A DNA stretch of 64,000 bases from Panacagrimonas sp. (GCF_020697055.1 NZ_JAJFBP010000013.1:1-64000); one strand, 5' to 3'. Positions 42,151 through 51,810 are shown, counted from the stretch's first letter. The notes: a model not told the origin generated them from the letters alone. A program made the numbers and translations.

Positions 42151-43085
42151 CGTCGATCTCCAGGTCCGAGTTGCGGGGCGGCTGCGAGCAGCAGTTCGAA
42201 CAGCGCAGCGAAGTCACGGGGCTCGCCGATTTCGGCGGCGGGCAGCGAGCGTGGCAGGCGCCCGGCGAGGATCTCCCGCGCCCACGTCGGCGGCTCGGCC
42301 GGATCGGGTCGATCCGAAAGCGACGCACGCAAGGTATCGGCCGCCTCGACGCCTTCGAGTCCATCGGGCTCCCAGCGCGACGCCGGCAGGTGCGCGCTCC
42401 AGTTCGCGTGATAGCGGCGAAAGAACCATGTGCTCCACACCAGCGCGCGCCGCGCGCTCGCGGGCCACTGTGCGGCCAGCGCCTGGCCCGCGGCGAACCA
42501 GCGATCGCCCAGTGCATACGAGGCCATCGAATCGCCGCCCATGCCGCTGGCGCGCGCGTAGGCCGACTCCGCCATCGCGGCATCGAGTTCGGCGGCGTCG
42601 GCTGGCGAATCGGGAGGAACGTCGAGCAGCGCCGCGAGGCGCTGGCGCCGTGCGCCGTGCTCCGTCCTTCGTTCCTGGCGCAGCGCCTGGATATGCGCGC
42701 GCAGCGCCGTCGATGCCGGATGGGGCTCGAGGCCGGTCAGGTCGTCGATCCGGCCCTGGTTGCTGATCGACTGGTATTTGCGGAATGCGCGCGTGTAGGC
42801 CTTCTGGCATCGCCCGATCTGGGCGGCAGCATCCGCGCCCGAGGCGCAGGCCATGGCATCGCGCGCGGCGTCCGCCGCGCGCAGGTAATGCCCCTTGGCA
42901 GAAAGGCCATCGTGCACGACGCGCGCATCGCCGCCGCGCTCTTCGATCTCGGCGCGCGCGCAGCCGGCCTCGAAGTCCCCTTCGCGTCCGGCAAATTGCG
43001 CGGCCCACGCCGCGAGGGCCGACTCGTGGTCGCCGAGCGCGAGGGACGCGTCCCAGGGTGCGGCAGAGCTCGGTGCGTTGACCAT
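42141..43085 (-). CDS. Hypothetical soluble protein, helical
   Basis: A 314-residue Ala- and Arg-rich protein predicted to be helical, with no signal peptide or membrane span. It contains YLRAADAARDAMAC and IGRCQKAYTRAFRKYQSI early and STWFFRRYHANWSAHLPASRWEPD later. No family recognised. The ATG at 43085 gives MVNAPSSAAPW; the frame stays open far upstream, but that sequence is antisense to the aminotransferase gene. It overlaps the membrane-protein gene downstream by 10 bp. Confidence 0.55.
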   Translation of the reverse strand: MVNAPSSAAPWDASLALGDHESALAAWAAQFAGREGDFEAGCARAEIEERGGDARVVHDGLSAKGHYLRAADAARDAMACASGADAAAQIGRCQKAYTRAFRKYQSISNQGRIDDLTGLEPHPASTALRAHIQALRQERRTEHGARRQRLAALLDVPPDSPADAAELDAAMAESAYARASGMGGDSMASYALGDRWFAAGQALAAQWPASARRALVWSTWFFRRYHANWSAHLPASRWEPDGLEGVEAADTLRASLSDRPDPAEPPTWAREILAGRLPRSLPAAEIGEPRDFAALFELLLAAAPQLGPGDRRWT

Positions 43086-43178
43086 CGGCTGACGATTGTA
43101 CCGGCCGGAGCGGTAGGCCGCGGGACGCGCATCCAGTATCATTCCGCGCCGTTTTTTCGCTCCCCTAGGAGTCGCGCC

Positions 43179-44363
43179 GTGGAACATGTCCTGGCCCTGA
43201 GAATGGGTCGCATCAAGCCGTCCCCGACCCTCGCGGTCACCGCCAAGGCGGCCGAACTCAAGGCGCAGGGGCTCGACGTGCTCTCGCTGGGTGCCGGCGA
43301 GCCCGACTTCGACACGCCGGCCCACATCAAGGCCGCGGCGATCGAGGCGATCAACAAGGGCTTCACCAAGTACACGCCCGTCGGCGGTACGCCTTCGTTG
43401 AAGAAGGCGATCATCGACAAGCTCATGCGCGACAACCAGCTCGAATACAAGCCGGGCCAGATCCTGGCGTCCTGCGGCGGCAAGCAGAGCTGCTACAACC
43501 TGTGCATGGCGTATCTCAACGCCGGCGATGAGGTGCTGATCCCCGCGCCGTTCTGGGTGAGCTACCCGGACATGGTGCTGCTGGCCGACGCAACGCCGGT
43601 GATCATGCCGACCACGCAGGAGGCGCGCTTCAAGATCACCGCCGAGCAGCTCGACCGCGCGATCACGCCCAAGACGCGGATGCTCTGGATCAACTCGCCG
43701 TCGAACCCGTCGGGCATGGCGTACACCCGCGCGGAACTCGCCGCGCTGGGCGAGGTGCTGCGCAAGCACCCGCACGTGCTGATCGCCACCGACGACATGT
43801 ACGAGAAGATCCTGTGGGCGGCCGAGCCGTTCCAGAACATCATCAACGTCTGTCCGGACCTGTACGACCGCACGGTGGTGATCCACGCGGTCTCGAAGAC
43901 CTATTCGATGACCGGCTGGCGCCTCGGCTTCGCAGCCGGTCCGCAGAAGATCATCACGGCGATGGCCGACATCCAGAGCCAGAGCACGTCCAACCCGACG
44001 TCGATCTCGCAGGTCGCGGCCGAGGTCGCGCTCAGCGGCGACCAGACCTGCGTGGCCGAGATGTGCAAGGCCTTCAAGGCCCGGCACGACCGGCTCGTGG
44101 CCGACCTCAACGCGGTTCCCGGCATCTCCTGTGCATCAGGGGACGGTACGTTCTACGTCTTTCCTAATGTCGAAGGGCTCATAAGAAAATTGGGCGCCAA
44201 GGACGATCTGGACCTGTCCGATCGGCTGCTCAAGGAGGCGTTGGTCGCGTTGGTGCCCGGCTCGGCATTCGGTACGCCGGGTCATGTACGCCTGAGCTTC
44301 GCCACCAGCGACCGCGTGCTGCAGGAATCGGTCGCCCGCCTGCGCAAGGTCGCAGGCGGCTGA
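43179..44363 (+). CDS. Class I aminotransferase (aspartate aminotransferase type)
   Basis: A 394-residue fold-type I PLP enzyme: LSLGAGEPDFDTPAHIKAAA, YTPVGGTPSLKKAI, NSPSNPSGMAYTRAEL, PLP Lys in AVSKTYSMTGWRLGF, and a late ALVPGSAFGTPGHVRLSFATS. This is the AspC/PatA-like group that transaminates aspartate and sometimes prephenate or aromatic acids. I set the start at the GTG at 43179, which has taggag 8 bp upstream and gives EHVLALRMGRIKPSPTLAV as in homologues; an ATG at 43203 would trim eight residues. Confidence 0.88.
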   Translation: MEHVLALRMGRIKPSPTLAVTAKAAELKAQGLDVLSLGAGEPDFDTPAHIKAAAIEAINKGFTKYTPVGGTPSLKKAIIDKLMRDNQLEYKPGQILASCGGKQSCYNLCMAYLNAGDEVLIPAPFWVSYPDMVLLADATPVIMPTTQEARFKITAEQLDRAITPKTRMLWINSPSNPSGMAYTRAELAALGEVLRKHPHVLIATDDMYEKILWAAEPFQNIINVCPDLYDRTVVIHAVSKTYSMTGWRLGFAAGPQKIITAMADIQSQSTSNPTSISQVAAEVALSGDQTCVAEMCKAFKARHDRLVADLNAVPGISCASGDGTFYVFPNVEGLIRKLGAKDDLDLSDRLLKEALVALVPGSAFGTPGHVRLSFATSDRVLQESVARLRKVAGG

Positions 44364-44456
44364 TCGATCGGTTGATCTCGTCCGGCTGGGGGACGGCGTA
44401 GGGCCGTTCCCCGCTCAGACTTCGTTCGTCATTCGGCTTCAAGCCCAGAGGTAGAA

Positions 44457-45233
44457 GTGGCTGCCATCGGTACCGAAAAGGTTCTGACCGTCCATCACTG
44501 GAACGAGTCGCTGTTCTCCTTCACCACCACGCGCGATCCCAGCCTTCGCTTCGAGAACGGCCACTTCGTGATGATGGGCCTGCAGGTCGAGGGGCGCCCG
44601 CTGATGCGCGCGTACTCGATCGCCAGCGCCAATTACGAGGACATGCTCGAATTCTTCAGCATCAAGGTCGAGAACGGCCCGCTGACTTCGCGCCTGCAGC
44701 ACATCAAGGTCGGCGATGACGTGCTGGTGTCCCGCAAGCCCACGGGCACCTTGATCCTTCACGATCTGAAGCCCGGCAAGAACCTGTACATGCTCGCCAC
44801 CGGCACCGGTCTGGCGCCGTTCCTGTCGCTGGTGAAGGACCCCGAGACCTACGAGCGCTTCGAGAAGGTCGTGCTCGTGCACGGCGTGCGACAGGTCGAC
44901 GACTTCGCCTACCACGATTACTTGACGCAGGACCTGCCCAAGCACGACATCCTGGGCGAGGAAGTCGCCAAGAAGCTCATCTACTACCCCACCGCCACGC
45001 GCGAGCCGTTCCGCAACAATGGGCGCCTGACGGACCTGTTCGAGAGCGGCAAGCTCACGGACGACATCGGCCTCCCGCGCCTGAATCCCGAGACCGACCG
45101 CGCGATGCTGTGCGGCTCGCCGGCGATGCTCAAGGACACGGCGGCGCTGCTGGACCGGCTCGGCTTCCAGATCTCGCCGCACATCGGCACGCCCGGCGAC
45201 TACGTGATCGAACGCGCGTTCGTCGAAAAGTAG
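44457..45233 (+). CDS. fpr: Ferredoxin--NADP(+) reductase
   Basis: A 258-residue bacterial FNR of the short subclass. FAD-binding RAYSIAS, NGPLTSRLQHIKVGDDVLVS, NADP-binding ATGTGLAPFLSLVKD, and CGSPAML near the end are diagnostic. It moves electrons between NADPH and ferredoxin or flavodoxin and supports oxidative-stress defence. The start is a GTG at 44457 (GTG GCT GCC) preceded by agaggtagaa. A strong bidirectional terminator follows the stop. Confidence 0.93.
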   Translation: MAAIGTEKVLTVHHWNESLFSFTTTRDPSLRFENGHFVMMGLQVEGRPLMRAYSIASANYEDMLEFFSIKVENGPLTSRLQHIKVGDDVLVSRKPTGTLILHDLKPGKNLYMLATGTGLAPFLSLVKDPETYERFEKVVLVHGVRQVDDFAYHDYLTQDLPKHDILGEEVAKKLIYYPTATREPFRNNGRLTDLFESGKLTDDIGLPRLNPETDRAMLCGSPAMLKDTAALLDRLGFQISPHIGTPGDYVIERAFVEK

Positions 45234-45252
45234 CGGCGACGTCGGACACGAA

Positions 45253-45286
45253 AAAGCCCTCCGGGACCGAAGTCCCGGAGGGCTTT
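45253..45286. terminator. Strong bidirectional intrinsic terminator
   Basis: A perfect 15-bp stem (aaagccctccgggac / gtcccggagggcttt) with a cgaa tetraloop sits between fpr and the convergent Gly-Leu-Pro-rich gene, with A-rich bases on one side and T-rich bases on the other. Confidence 0.92.
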
Positions 45287-45302
45287 GTTCATCCGCGATC
45301 GC

Positions 45303-45755
45303 TTAGTTGTTGCCGAACGCAGCACCCACCACCGGCAGGTACACCACGTCGCTCAGCGGAGCGATGATCGGACGCAGCATCGGCGAACCGATCGAGATCA
45401 ACGACACCAGCGGAAGCTGACCCGCGAACGGGGAAGCCGCGGTGGCGAAGGTGCCGAGCAGCGAGACGATCGGCTGCGGGGCCGACGGCAGCGCCGGCAG
45501 CGGCAGCGCCAGGACCGGCAGCGAACCACCCATCCCGGGGAGCGCCAGATTCAGACCATTGAGGCCCGGCAGGCTACCCAGGCCCGGCAGGCTGCCGAGT
45601 CCCGGAAGTCCCCCACCCGACGGCAGTGCCGGCAGGATGTTGATCAGCGCCAGGCCCGGAAGAGTGGGCACCGGCAGGGGAAGCGGGCCGGCGGCGAACG
45701 AGCTGCCCGAGATCATCATCAACAGGGCGGCGGCGGACAAACGGATACGGGACAT
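45303..45755 (-). CDS. Secreted Gly/Leu/Pro-rich low-complexity protein
   Basis: A 150-residue protein with a clear Sec signal (about 1–22, LSAAALLMMISGSSFAAG). The mature part is almost free of charged residues and carries a repeated LPGLGS unit (residues about 46–70) followed by hydrophobic Pro-rich sequence. No family recognised. The repetition is mirrored in the DNA around 45545–45610. A surface or envelope matrix role is a guess. Confidence 0.6.
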   Translation of the reverse strand: MSRIRLSAAALLMMISGSSFAAGPLPLPVPTLPGLALINILPALPSGGGLPGLGSLPGLGSLPGLNGLNLALPGMGGSLPVLALPLPALPSAPQPIVSLLGTFATAASPFAGQLPLVSLISIGSPMLRPIIAPLSDVVYLPVVGAAFGNN

Positions 45756-45895
45756 CGGATTCTCCTCGATTGCAGGGTTACGTTGGATCTGACACTGCCA
45801 TCAGCTTTTTAGAGCCTAATTGGCGGCCGTCATTGAGATTTCCAACGAATCATACGATGCAAAGGTTCCTTTGGGAACGCCGGTTGCCCCGCTCG

Positions 45896-47149
45896 TCAGA
45901 TTGCGACTCGAATTCCGGCGAAGATTCGTCCACTCGTGTAGTCGAGTTCCGGCTCCGTCGAACGGTTCCTCAATCGACTCCCCTCGAGCAGCAAATCCCA
46001 GCGCCGGTGCAGACGATACGCGAGGTCGAGACCCCAGTCTCCGGCTTCGTCGCGACGCGTGGCGGGATAGTCGCTTTCGGTGTAACGACCCCACAGTCGC
46101 CAAGTCAAACGTCCGATCTCCATTCGCAATCGCAACTGGAGACGATCCTGTTCCGGCGATAGCGCGGACGCAAAGCGATCGTTGATCAGGCGTCGATAGC
46201 CGAGTCCCACGCTGAGCCTGCGCACGCCCGTCGTGATGGACCCGCCGTAGCTGTAACGCGATCCCTCCAGATCCGCGGCGCGTCCGTCCAGCGGATCGAA
46301 CCGACTCCATCCTCCGTCGAGGTCCACGCGCACCCAGTCCGCTTCGAGGACCGGCACCTGCAAGCGAACGTCGAGCGTGCGCTGATAACCCTTGTCATCG
46401 ACGGCGAGTCCGCCGATCGCGGCTTCGATCAGAAAAGCTCCGCTCCAATTGATTGCCGCCTCGGCCGCGGCGACGTCCCCTTCGTGCACCTCGTCGTACT
46501 CGAGCGCCATCGCCGACACGCGATAACCCAGCCCTTCGATCGCGTCTCCGATCGCGTCCGACCAGACCAGCCGCGCTTCCAGGAACTCGTCCCGCCGCAG
46601 CGACGGAAGGTCGCTGATGGTTCCGACCGGGACGATCACGTTGCTGTCCCAGCCGCGCAGCACCGACACGTTGCCGCGGTACGCGCCCGGCGCTCCGGCC
46701 GCGCGTCCCACCACGCGTTCGAGGGCGACCTGCGCCAGTCGCCGCAACGAAGGCTCGCGCGCCTCGCGTTCCACCCGATCGAACCAGAACGCGGCACCTG
46801 ACCGATCATCCATGGCCATGGCCACGAGCCCGCGGTTGTAGTTCGCCAAGTCGGCGGTTTCCGGGTCCACCGCGGCGCGACCAAACGCTGCACGCGCTTG
46901 CGCGAATCGACCGAGGCGGTAGTTCACCACCCCGAGATTGAAATACAGGCGGGCGCTTCGATCCCCGGCCGTCTCGGCGGCTAGGAACTGCGTGAGCGCC
47001 CGATCGAATTCGCCTCGCCGGGTGAGCGCAACGCCCGCCTCGAACGCCGGGTCCGCCGCAGCTTGAGCATGGACGGTGCTACAGGCCGCAAGCACCGCCA
47101 GCGCGGACAGACATGCGCGGAGAAAAAATCCCGTCATGGACGGGATCAC
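45896..47149 (-). CDS. Exported TPR plus beta-barrel outer-membrane protein
   Basis: A 417-residue protein with a Sec signal (ALAVLAACSTVHAQA), two or three TPR-like repeats at about 30–130 (AFEAGVALTRRGEFDRALTQFL, LYFNLGVVNYRLGRFAQARAAF, YNRGLVAMAMDD), then a C-terminal half of alternating beta strands (YRVSAMALEYDEV, LRLRMEIGRLTWRLWGRYTESDY) ending in a strand (IFAGIRVAI) as outer-membrane barrels do. The architecture resembles TPR–barrel outer-membrane proteins. The Cys in LAAC could be a lipobox but the +2 residues favour cleavage at AQA. It lies 24 bp from the preceding unknown gene. Confidence 0.7.
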   Translation of the reverse strand: MIPSMTGFFLRACLSALAVLAACSTVHAQAAADPAFEAGVALTRRGEFDRALTQFLAAETAGDRSARLYFNLGVVNYRLGRFAQARAAFGRAAVDPETADLANYNRGLVAMAMDDRSGAAFWFDRVEREAREPSLRRLAQVALERVVGRAAGAPGAYRGNVSVLRGWDSNVIVPVGTISDLPSLRRDEFLEARLVWSDAIGDAIEGLGYRVSAMALEYDEVHEGDVAAAEAAINWSGAFLIEAAIGGLAVDDKGYQRTLDVRLQVPVLEADWVRVDLDGGWSRFDPLDGRAADLEGSRYSYGGSITTGVRRLSVGLGYRRLINDRFASALSPEQDRLQLRLRMEIGRLTWRLWGRYTESDYPATRRDEAGDWGLDLAYRLHRRWDLLLEGSRLRNRSTEPELDYTSGRIFAGIRVAI

Positions 47150-47173
47150 GACGAGCCGGACGTCACGCGGCTG

Positions 47174-47536
47174 CTAGCGCGACTCGCGCTGGCGCTCCTT
47201 TTCCGCCTCTCGTCGTTGCTGGACCCATTCCTCGTAGCGTAGCAGCGGCACCAAGGGCACCACACTTTCGACGACGCCGTTGACGAGCCCGGTCACGCTG
47301 TTGACGGTTCCACCGACGACCGCGCCGAGACCCTGCAGCGGCGCGAGCGGTTGCCTGCGATCGACCTCGACACCCGGCACGACGATGCGATTGACGATGC
47401 GCTCGTCGATCCGATCGTCGCGATCCAGCACTTCGATGGTGACGTCCAGTCCCGCCGCGTCGGCCGCGCCTGCGATGCGGGCGAACACCAGCAGGAGCCC
47501 CCCAGCCACGACGAGCCCGGAACGAATGCTGATCAT
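47174..47536 (-). CDS. Small secreted hypothetical protein (sigma-factor operon)
   Basis: A 120-residue exported protein: the ATG at 47536 gives signal SGLVVAGGLLLVFARIAGA, then a short mature region with TIEVLDRDDRIDERIVNRI, a Val/Gly-rich hydrophobic stretch (about 70–100) and a charged C-terminus. No family recognised. Its start overlaps the upstream small gene by 4 bp, and the TPR–barrel gene follows, so it belongs to the sigma/anti-sigma transcript. Confidence 0.6.
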   Translation of the reverse strand: MISIRSGLVVAGGLLLVFARIAGAADAAGLDVTIEVLDRDDRIDERIVNRIVVPGVEVDRRQPLAPLQGLGAVVGGTVNSVTGLVNGVVESVVPLVPLLRYEEWVQQRREAEKERQRESR

Positions 47537-47889
47537 CGGAGGGGCAACTGGATCCGGACCGACCCGGCATCGAGCAGATCGGCTCCAACCGAGCCCTCGG
47601 GCAATTCCATTTCGGGCCCGGTCCGCGGTGGACCCTGATACTCCGGCGCCGTGCGCTCGGCCACGTGCGGGGAGACCGGATCCTTGGCGTCGGCTTGCGG
47701 GCATTTGACGCAGCGCGACGGCGTGCTGGTGATCCTGTCGATGGGATGCATCGGCGCATCGAGCGTGCCGCCCTGCGCCTGTGCCTCGAACCCGACGCCA
47801 CTGACCACCCACAACACGGCGCCGAACGCGAGCGACATCCGCGCCGCCGCCGGTCGCGCTGCCGGCGGCGCGATGCGACGAGCGTTCAT
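47533..47889 (-). CDS. Small exported hypothetical protein with CxxC motif
   Basis: A 118-residue protein with a hydrophobic signal (MSLAFGAVLWVVSGVGFEAQAQG; an internal Met at 18 may be the true start) and a polar mature region with one CVKC pair and many Pro. No family recognised. Overlaps of 4 bp on both sides link it to the anti-sigma gene upstream and the next small gene. Confidence 0.55.
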   Translation of the reverse strand: MNARRIAPPAARPAAARMSLAFGAVLWVVSGVGFEAQAQGGTLDAPMHPIDRITSTPSRCVKCPQADAKDPVSPHVAERTAPEYQGPPRTGPEMELPEGSVGADLLDAGSVRIQLPLR

Positions 47890-48587
47890 GCCCGCGATCT
47901 CGACTTGGTGCGTGCGTTCCGATCCGGCGGCACGCTGACCAGCCGCGCCTCGAGGTGCCGCTCGAATTCGCCCCAGGCGACGCGAGCCGCCACGCTGCCG
48001 GCGGCGCCGGCCTGGGCCAGCAGCGGCAGTTCCAATACGTTGGATCCCTTGCGCAGGTGCCCTTCCCAGGTCATCGCACGGACGCCGGGCTGACCGGCGA
48101 GCGATACGTCGTTGGGCAGCTCGACGCTGAAGCGCACGCCGTCGAAATCGCGCGGCGACTGGATGCGCAGGCGTAGCGCCTGAACCTCTCCGGCCGTGAC
48201 GGCGTAGACCTCGACCTCTTCCGTCGAGACGGTGTCGAAGCCTTGTGCAGCGGTTTGGGAAATCGGAGTGCGAATCGCCGCGAAGATCAGCACCGCGATC
48301 GCCGAAGACGCTGCCAACACCGCGATGCGGATGTCGTGCTCCAGCATCTTGCGCCGCAGGGTGCGACCGGCCACGCGCGCCGCGTGCAATGCCTCGCGCT
48401 TGAAGTCCGCGCGCAACTCCGGAATCGGCAATTCCCTCAATGCAGTCCGGATGATGCGTTCATCGCTCGCCGCCAGATCGCAGGCTCGACAACGCCGCAC
48501 ATGCTCCTGCATGGCCGCGGCCTGCGCCGCGTCCATCTGGCCGTCCAGCCAGGCATGCAATGTCTCGCCGAAGTTCTCGCAGTTCAT
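47886..48587 (-). CDS. Zinc-finger anti-sigma factor
   Basis: A 233-residue membrane anti-sigma protein. The N-terminal zf-HC2 domain has His29, Cys33 and Cys36 (HVRRCRACD), which in this family bind zinc and hold the sigma factor. One transmembrane helix follows at about 88–107 (RIAVLAASSAIAVLIFAAI), then an extracytoplasmic beta-rich domain that may sense the envelope. It is 6 bp downstream of the ECF sigma gene, the standard pairing. Confidence 0.85.
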   Translation of the reverse strand: MNCENFGETLHAWLDGQMDAAQAAAMQEHVRRCRACDLAASDERIIRTALRELPIPELRADFKREALHAARVAGRTLRRKMLEHDIRIAVLAASSAIAVLIFAAIRTPISQTAAQGFDTVSTEEVEVYAVTAGEVQALRLRIQSPRDFDGVRFSVELPNDVSLAGQPGVRAMTWEGHLRKGSNVLELPLLAQAGAAGSVAARVAWGEFERHLEARLVSVPPDRNARTKSRSRA

Positions 48588-48593
48588 GGCGCT

Positions 48594-49193
48594 CTATCCC
48601 AACAGGGAGAACGCATTCGCGGTCGAAAAAGTTGCGTCGGTCCGACACAGGTGCTCGCGCAAACGGGCGCGTGCGCGATGGATGCGCGACTTGAGGGTGC
48701 CGAGGGGTTGGTTGAGCACCACCGACAGTTCCTCGAGCGTATAGCCCTCAACGTCGTGGAACAGGATCACAGCGCGCTGATCCTCGTTGAGCAGCGCGAT
48801 CGCCGCCACCAGCTGCTCGCGCAACTGCGAGCCGATGGCCTGCTGTTCCGGATCGGCGCCGGGATGAGGATCCGGCTCGTTGCGGCTCAGCTCGACGTCG
48901 TCCGGATCGAGCGTCGAAAGATTGACGGGCGCGAGCCGCTCGCGGCGCCAGCGATCGACGTACTCGTGATACAGCACGCGCGCCAGCCACGGCCGCGGTT
49001 TGTCGAGCCGTTCGAGTTCGGTCTGCATGCGATACAGCTTGACCAGGACGTCCTGCACCAGGTCCTCGGCTCCCGGCGTGCTGCCGGTGAACCGGTACGC
49101 CAGCCGGAAGAGATGCTCCACGTGCGGCGCGATCAGCGATTCGAACGAGGCCTGCGACCTGCGGGAGCGCCAGCGATTCAGGAAATCACTCAT
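48594..49193 (-). CDS. ECF RNA polymerase sigma factor
   Basis: A 199-residue extracytoplasmic-function sigma factor with region 2 (LFRLAYRFTGSTPGAEDLVQDVLVKLYR) for -10 binding and region 4 (ALLNEDQRAVILFHDVEGYTLEELSVVLNQ, then LGTLKSRIHRARARLREHL) for -35 binding. I prefer the ATG at 49193; a GTG four codons upstream is possible. It is followed by its anti-sigma and three exported-protein genes, which it probably transcribes along with itself. Confidence 0.9.
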   Translation of the reverse strand: MSDFLNRWRSRRSQASFESLIAPHVEHLFRLAYRFTGSTPGAEDLVQDVLVKLYRMQTELERLDKPRPWLARVLYHEYVDRWRRERLAPVNLSTLDPDDVELSRNEPDPHPGADPEQQAIGSQLREQLVAAIALLNEDQRAVILFHDVEGYTLEELSVVLNQPLGTLKSRIHRARARLREHLCRTDATFSTANAFSLLG

Positions 49194-49303
49194 GGTGAGC
49201 CGCACTGTACCCGGTCGGCCCGCGTCGCGGCGCGCGGTGTCGTACCCGCATCACCCTGATTGCACTGTCAGAATTCACCCGCGCCCCGGCCTCGCAGAAC
49301 GAA

Positions 49304-49328
49304 AAACCCCTGCCGATGGCAGGGGTTT
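49304..49328 (-). terminator. Intrinsic terminator downstream of tRNA-Asn
   Basis: The stem aaacccctgcc / ggcaggggttt with a 3-nt loop is followed on the minus strand by a T-run. It lies 10 bp past the 3' end of tRNA-Asn and should end that transcript. Confidence 0.88.
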
Positions 49329-49337
49329 CGAATGGGT

Positions 49338-49413
<76 letters not shown>

Positions 49414-49465
49414 ACGGGGGCCGCGATTCTAGTGGCGGTCCTGCGGGCACGCAACGCGATTCGAA

Positions 49466-50233
49466 TCAGTTGACAGCGACGACACAAGCCGGATCGAACG
49501 CGCCGTTCTCGTTGACTCCGCGAAGGTTGTAGCCGCGCGGGTTGCACAGCACCCGCGTGCCGCCGTCGACGACGTAGTCCGACCGGTCGTGCATGTGCCC
49601 GTGGATCCACAGCGACGCCCGACCGCCGACGATCAGGTGCTCGGCGTCGGACACGAAACAGGGATTGAGCGGCGAGTCGACGAACTTCGGATTGATGCTG
49701 CGCAGCGACGGCGCATGGTGCGTGACCACCACCGTGGGGCCGTCGTGCGGCTGGGCCAGCATCGTGTCGAGCCAGGCCGCCGAGCGCCGGAACTCGTCCG
49801 CGCCGATCTGCGGCGTCAGCAGGGCCGGTCCCTCCTCGTCCAGCCGGATCCGGCTGAAGTCGCGTACGAGCCGCATCGCGAGCGCGATCGCCGCCTCGCG
49901 TTCCGAATCGCGCTCGAAACCGCCGAAGTCGGTCCACAGCGTGGTTCCGAGGAAGCGCACGCCGCCGATCACGACCGTCCCGCGCTCGAGCACGTGGATT
50001 TCACTGCCCTGCGCCAACGTCTTGAGTCGCGCCAGCGTGCCGGTGAGGCTGCCGCCGTAGAACTCGTGGTTGCCCGGCACGTAGATCACCGGCTTGCCCA
50101 GGCCGCGGGCGAAGGCGATCGCCTGATCGGGTCGCGCGATGTCGCCGGCCAGGACCACGACGTCGGCGTCGGTCTGCGGCGGCTCGAACGGCGCCACCGT
50201 CAGGTGCAGATCCGACATCACCTGGAGCTTCAT
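49466..50233 (-). CDS. Calcineurin-like metallophosphoesterase
   Basis: A 255-residue protein with all five metallophosphoesterase blocks: MSDLHL (Asp/His), [28 protein letters not shown] and [12 protein letters not shown]. The family hydrolyses phosphodiesters or phosphomonoesters with two metals; the substrate cannot be called. The ATG at 50233 overlaps the stop of the DUF808 gene by 4 bp, so both are co-transcribed. Confidence 0.88.
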   Translation of the reverse strand: MKLQVMSDLHLTVAPFEPPQTDADVVVLAGDIARPDQAIAFARGLGKPVIYVPGNHEFYGGSLTGTLARLKTLAQGSEIHVLERGTVVIGGVRFLGTTLWTDFGGFERDSEREAAIALAMRLVRDFSRIRLDEEGPALLTPQIGADEFRRSAAWLDTMLAQPHDGPTVVVTHHAPSLRSINPKFVDSPLNPCFVSDAEHLIVGGRASLWIHGHMHDRSDYVVDGGTRVLCNPRGYNLRGVNENGAFDPACVVAVN

Positions 50234-51156
50234 CTCCGGAACAGGCGCTGGCCGACCAGCACCACCCCCACGATCAATCCGCCGGCCAGGATCCCGACCA
50301 GGCCGCCGAGCAGCGCCGGCGTGAGCGCCGCCAGCACGCCGCCGACACCCGGCCACGCCGCCACGACCTCGGCGGCATGTTCGACCGCGTGATGCACCGG
50401 CGCGATGCCGTGCACCAGGATGCCGCCGCCGACCATGAACATCGCGGCCGTTCCGACCACCGACAGGGTCTTCATCAGCCAGGGCGCGAGCCACAGGATC
50501 GCCGCGCCGAATCCGCGACGCGCCGCGCTGCCCGCCTTGCTCAGGTACAGCCCGGCGTCGTCGAGCTTCACGATGCCCGCGACCAGACCGTAGACGCCCA
50601 CCGTCATGATCACGGAGATCAGCGTCAGCACCAGCACGCGCGTCATGAAGTCCTGGCCCGCCACCGTGCCCAGCGAGATCACCACGATCTCCGCCGACAG
50701 GATGAAGTCGGTGCGCACCGCACCTTTCACCTTCTCGCGTTCGAACGCGACCATGTCGATCGCCGGATCGGCGACGGCCTGCACCAGCTCGACGTGATGC
50801 GCCTGGTCCTCGGCCGCGCTGTGCAGGAACTTGTGCGCGATCTTGTGAAAGCCCTCGTAGCACAGGAATGCGCCGCCGATCATCAGCAGCGGGATCACCG
50901 CCCACGGCGCGATCGCGCTGATCGCCAGTGCCGCCGGGACCAGGATCAGCTTGTTGATCGCCGAGCCCTTGGCCACCGCCCAGACCACCGGCAGTTCGCG
51001 ATCGGCCTTGATGCCGCTGACCTGCTGCGCGTTGAGCGCGAGGTCGTCGCCCAGCACACCTGCGGTCTTCTTGGTGGCGAGCTTGGTCATCACCGCCACG
51101 TCGTCGAGGATCGTGGCGATGTCGTCGAGCAAGGTCAGCAGGCTGCCGGCGGCCAT
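50230..51156 (-). CDS. DUF808 (YedI-type) inner-membrane protein
   Basis: A 308-residue membrane protein matching the YedI/DUF808 family: [43 protein letters not shown] near the start, [17 protein letters not shown] sequence ([16 protein letters not shown]), then [21 protein letters not shown] and several C-terminal hydrophobic helices. The function of the family is not established. I use the ATG at 51156; the frame is open further upstream but antisense to the HD gene. Confidence 0.88.
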   Translation of the reverse strand: MAAGSLLTLLDDIATILDDVAVMTKLATKKTAGVLGDDLALNAQQVSGIKADRELPVVWAVAKGSAINKLILVPAALAISAIAPWAVIPLLMIGGAFLCYEGFHKIAHKFLHSAAEDQAHHVELVQAVADPAIDMVAFEREKVKGAVRTDFILSAEIVVISLGTVAGQDFMTRVLVLTLISVIMTVGVYGLVAGIVKLDDAGLYLSKAGSAARRGFGAAILWLAPWLMKTLSVVGTAAMFMVGGGILVHGIAPVHHAVEHAAEVVAAWPGVGGVLAALTPALLGGLVGILAGGLIVGVVLVGQRLFRR

Positions 51157-51267
51157 GAGCGAGGTCGGTCGGTGGAAGGGGGACAGCGGGTTTGCCCGCA
51201 GTGTAGGCGGGCGCATCGGACGGCGCAGCCTCCCTACAATTCCGTCGGCCCACAGGGAGAACACAAG

Positions 51268-51810
51268 ATGGCCATCGTCCAGTCGATCCCTTCGCTCGAT
51301 CAGATTCTCGAGTCCAAGCGCGACCTGTTCGGTGCGGACCTCGTGCCGTACCGCAACCACAACCTTCGCGTCGCCAATTTCTGCATCGAGCTCGCCGGTG
51401 GCGTCAGCGACGAACAGCTCGAGAAGATCGGCATCGCCTGCGCGTTCCACGACATCGGCGTGTGGACACATCTCACGCTCGACTACCTGGAACCCTCGCG
51501 GGTCTTCGCCGCCGAGTACCTCGCGCAGATCGGCAAGTCAGAGTGGAACGACGAGATCGGGGCGATGGTGGTCGAGCACCACAAGATCCGTTCTGCCGGC
51601 GCCAGCAGCGGTCCGCTGGTGGAGCCGTTCCGCAAGGCGGACTGGATCGACGTCTCGCTGGGCATGCTGAAGTTCGGCCTGCCGCCGAGCTTCGTGTCCG
51701 AGGTCAAGCGCACGTTTCCCAACGCGGGCTTCCACAAGCTGCTGATGCGCGCCACGGGTCGACAGTTGCGCACCGACCCGCTGCACCCGATGCCGATGAT
51801 GCGGTTCTAG
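51268..51810 (+). CDS. HD-domain protein (phosphohydrolase fold)
   Basis: A 180-residue protein with the HD pattern: His in [12 protein letters not shown], the His-Asp pair in [12 protein letters not shown], later VEHHKI and a distal Asp in [12 protein letters not shown]. The family holds metal-dependent phosphohydrolases acting on nucleotides or signalling molecules; the substrate is unknown. A clear agggaga ribosome site precedes the ATG at 51268. Its 3' end overlaps the convergent acylase gene by 4 bp. Confidence 0.82.
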   Translation: MAIVQSIPSLDQILESKRDLFGADLVPYRNHNLRVANFCIELAGGVSDEQLEKIGIACAFHDIGVWTHLTLDYLEPSRVFAAEYLAQIGKSEWNDEIGAMVVEHHKIRSAGASSGPLVEPFRKADWIDVSLGMLKFGLPPSFVSEVKRTFPNAGFHKLLMRATGRQLRTDPLHPMPMMRF

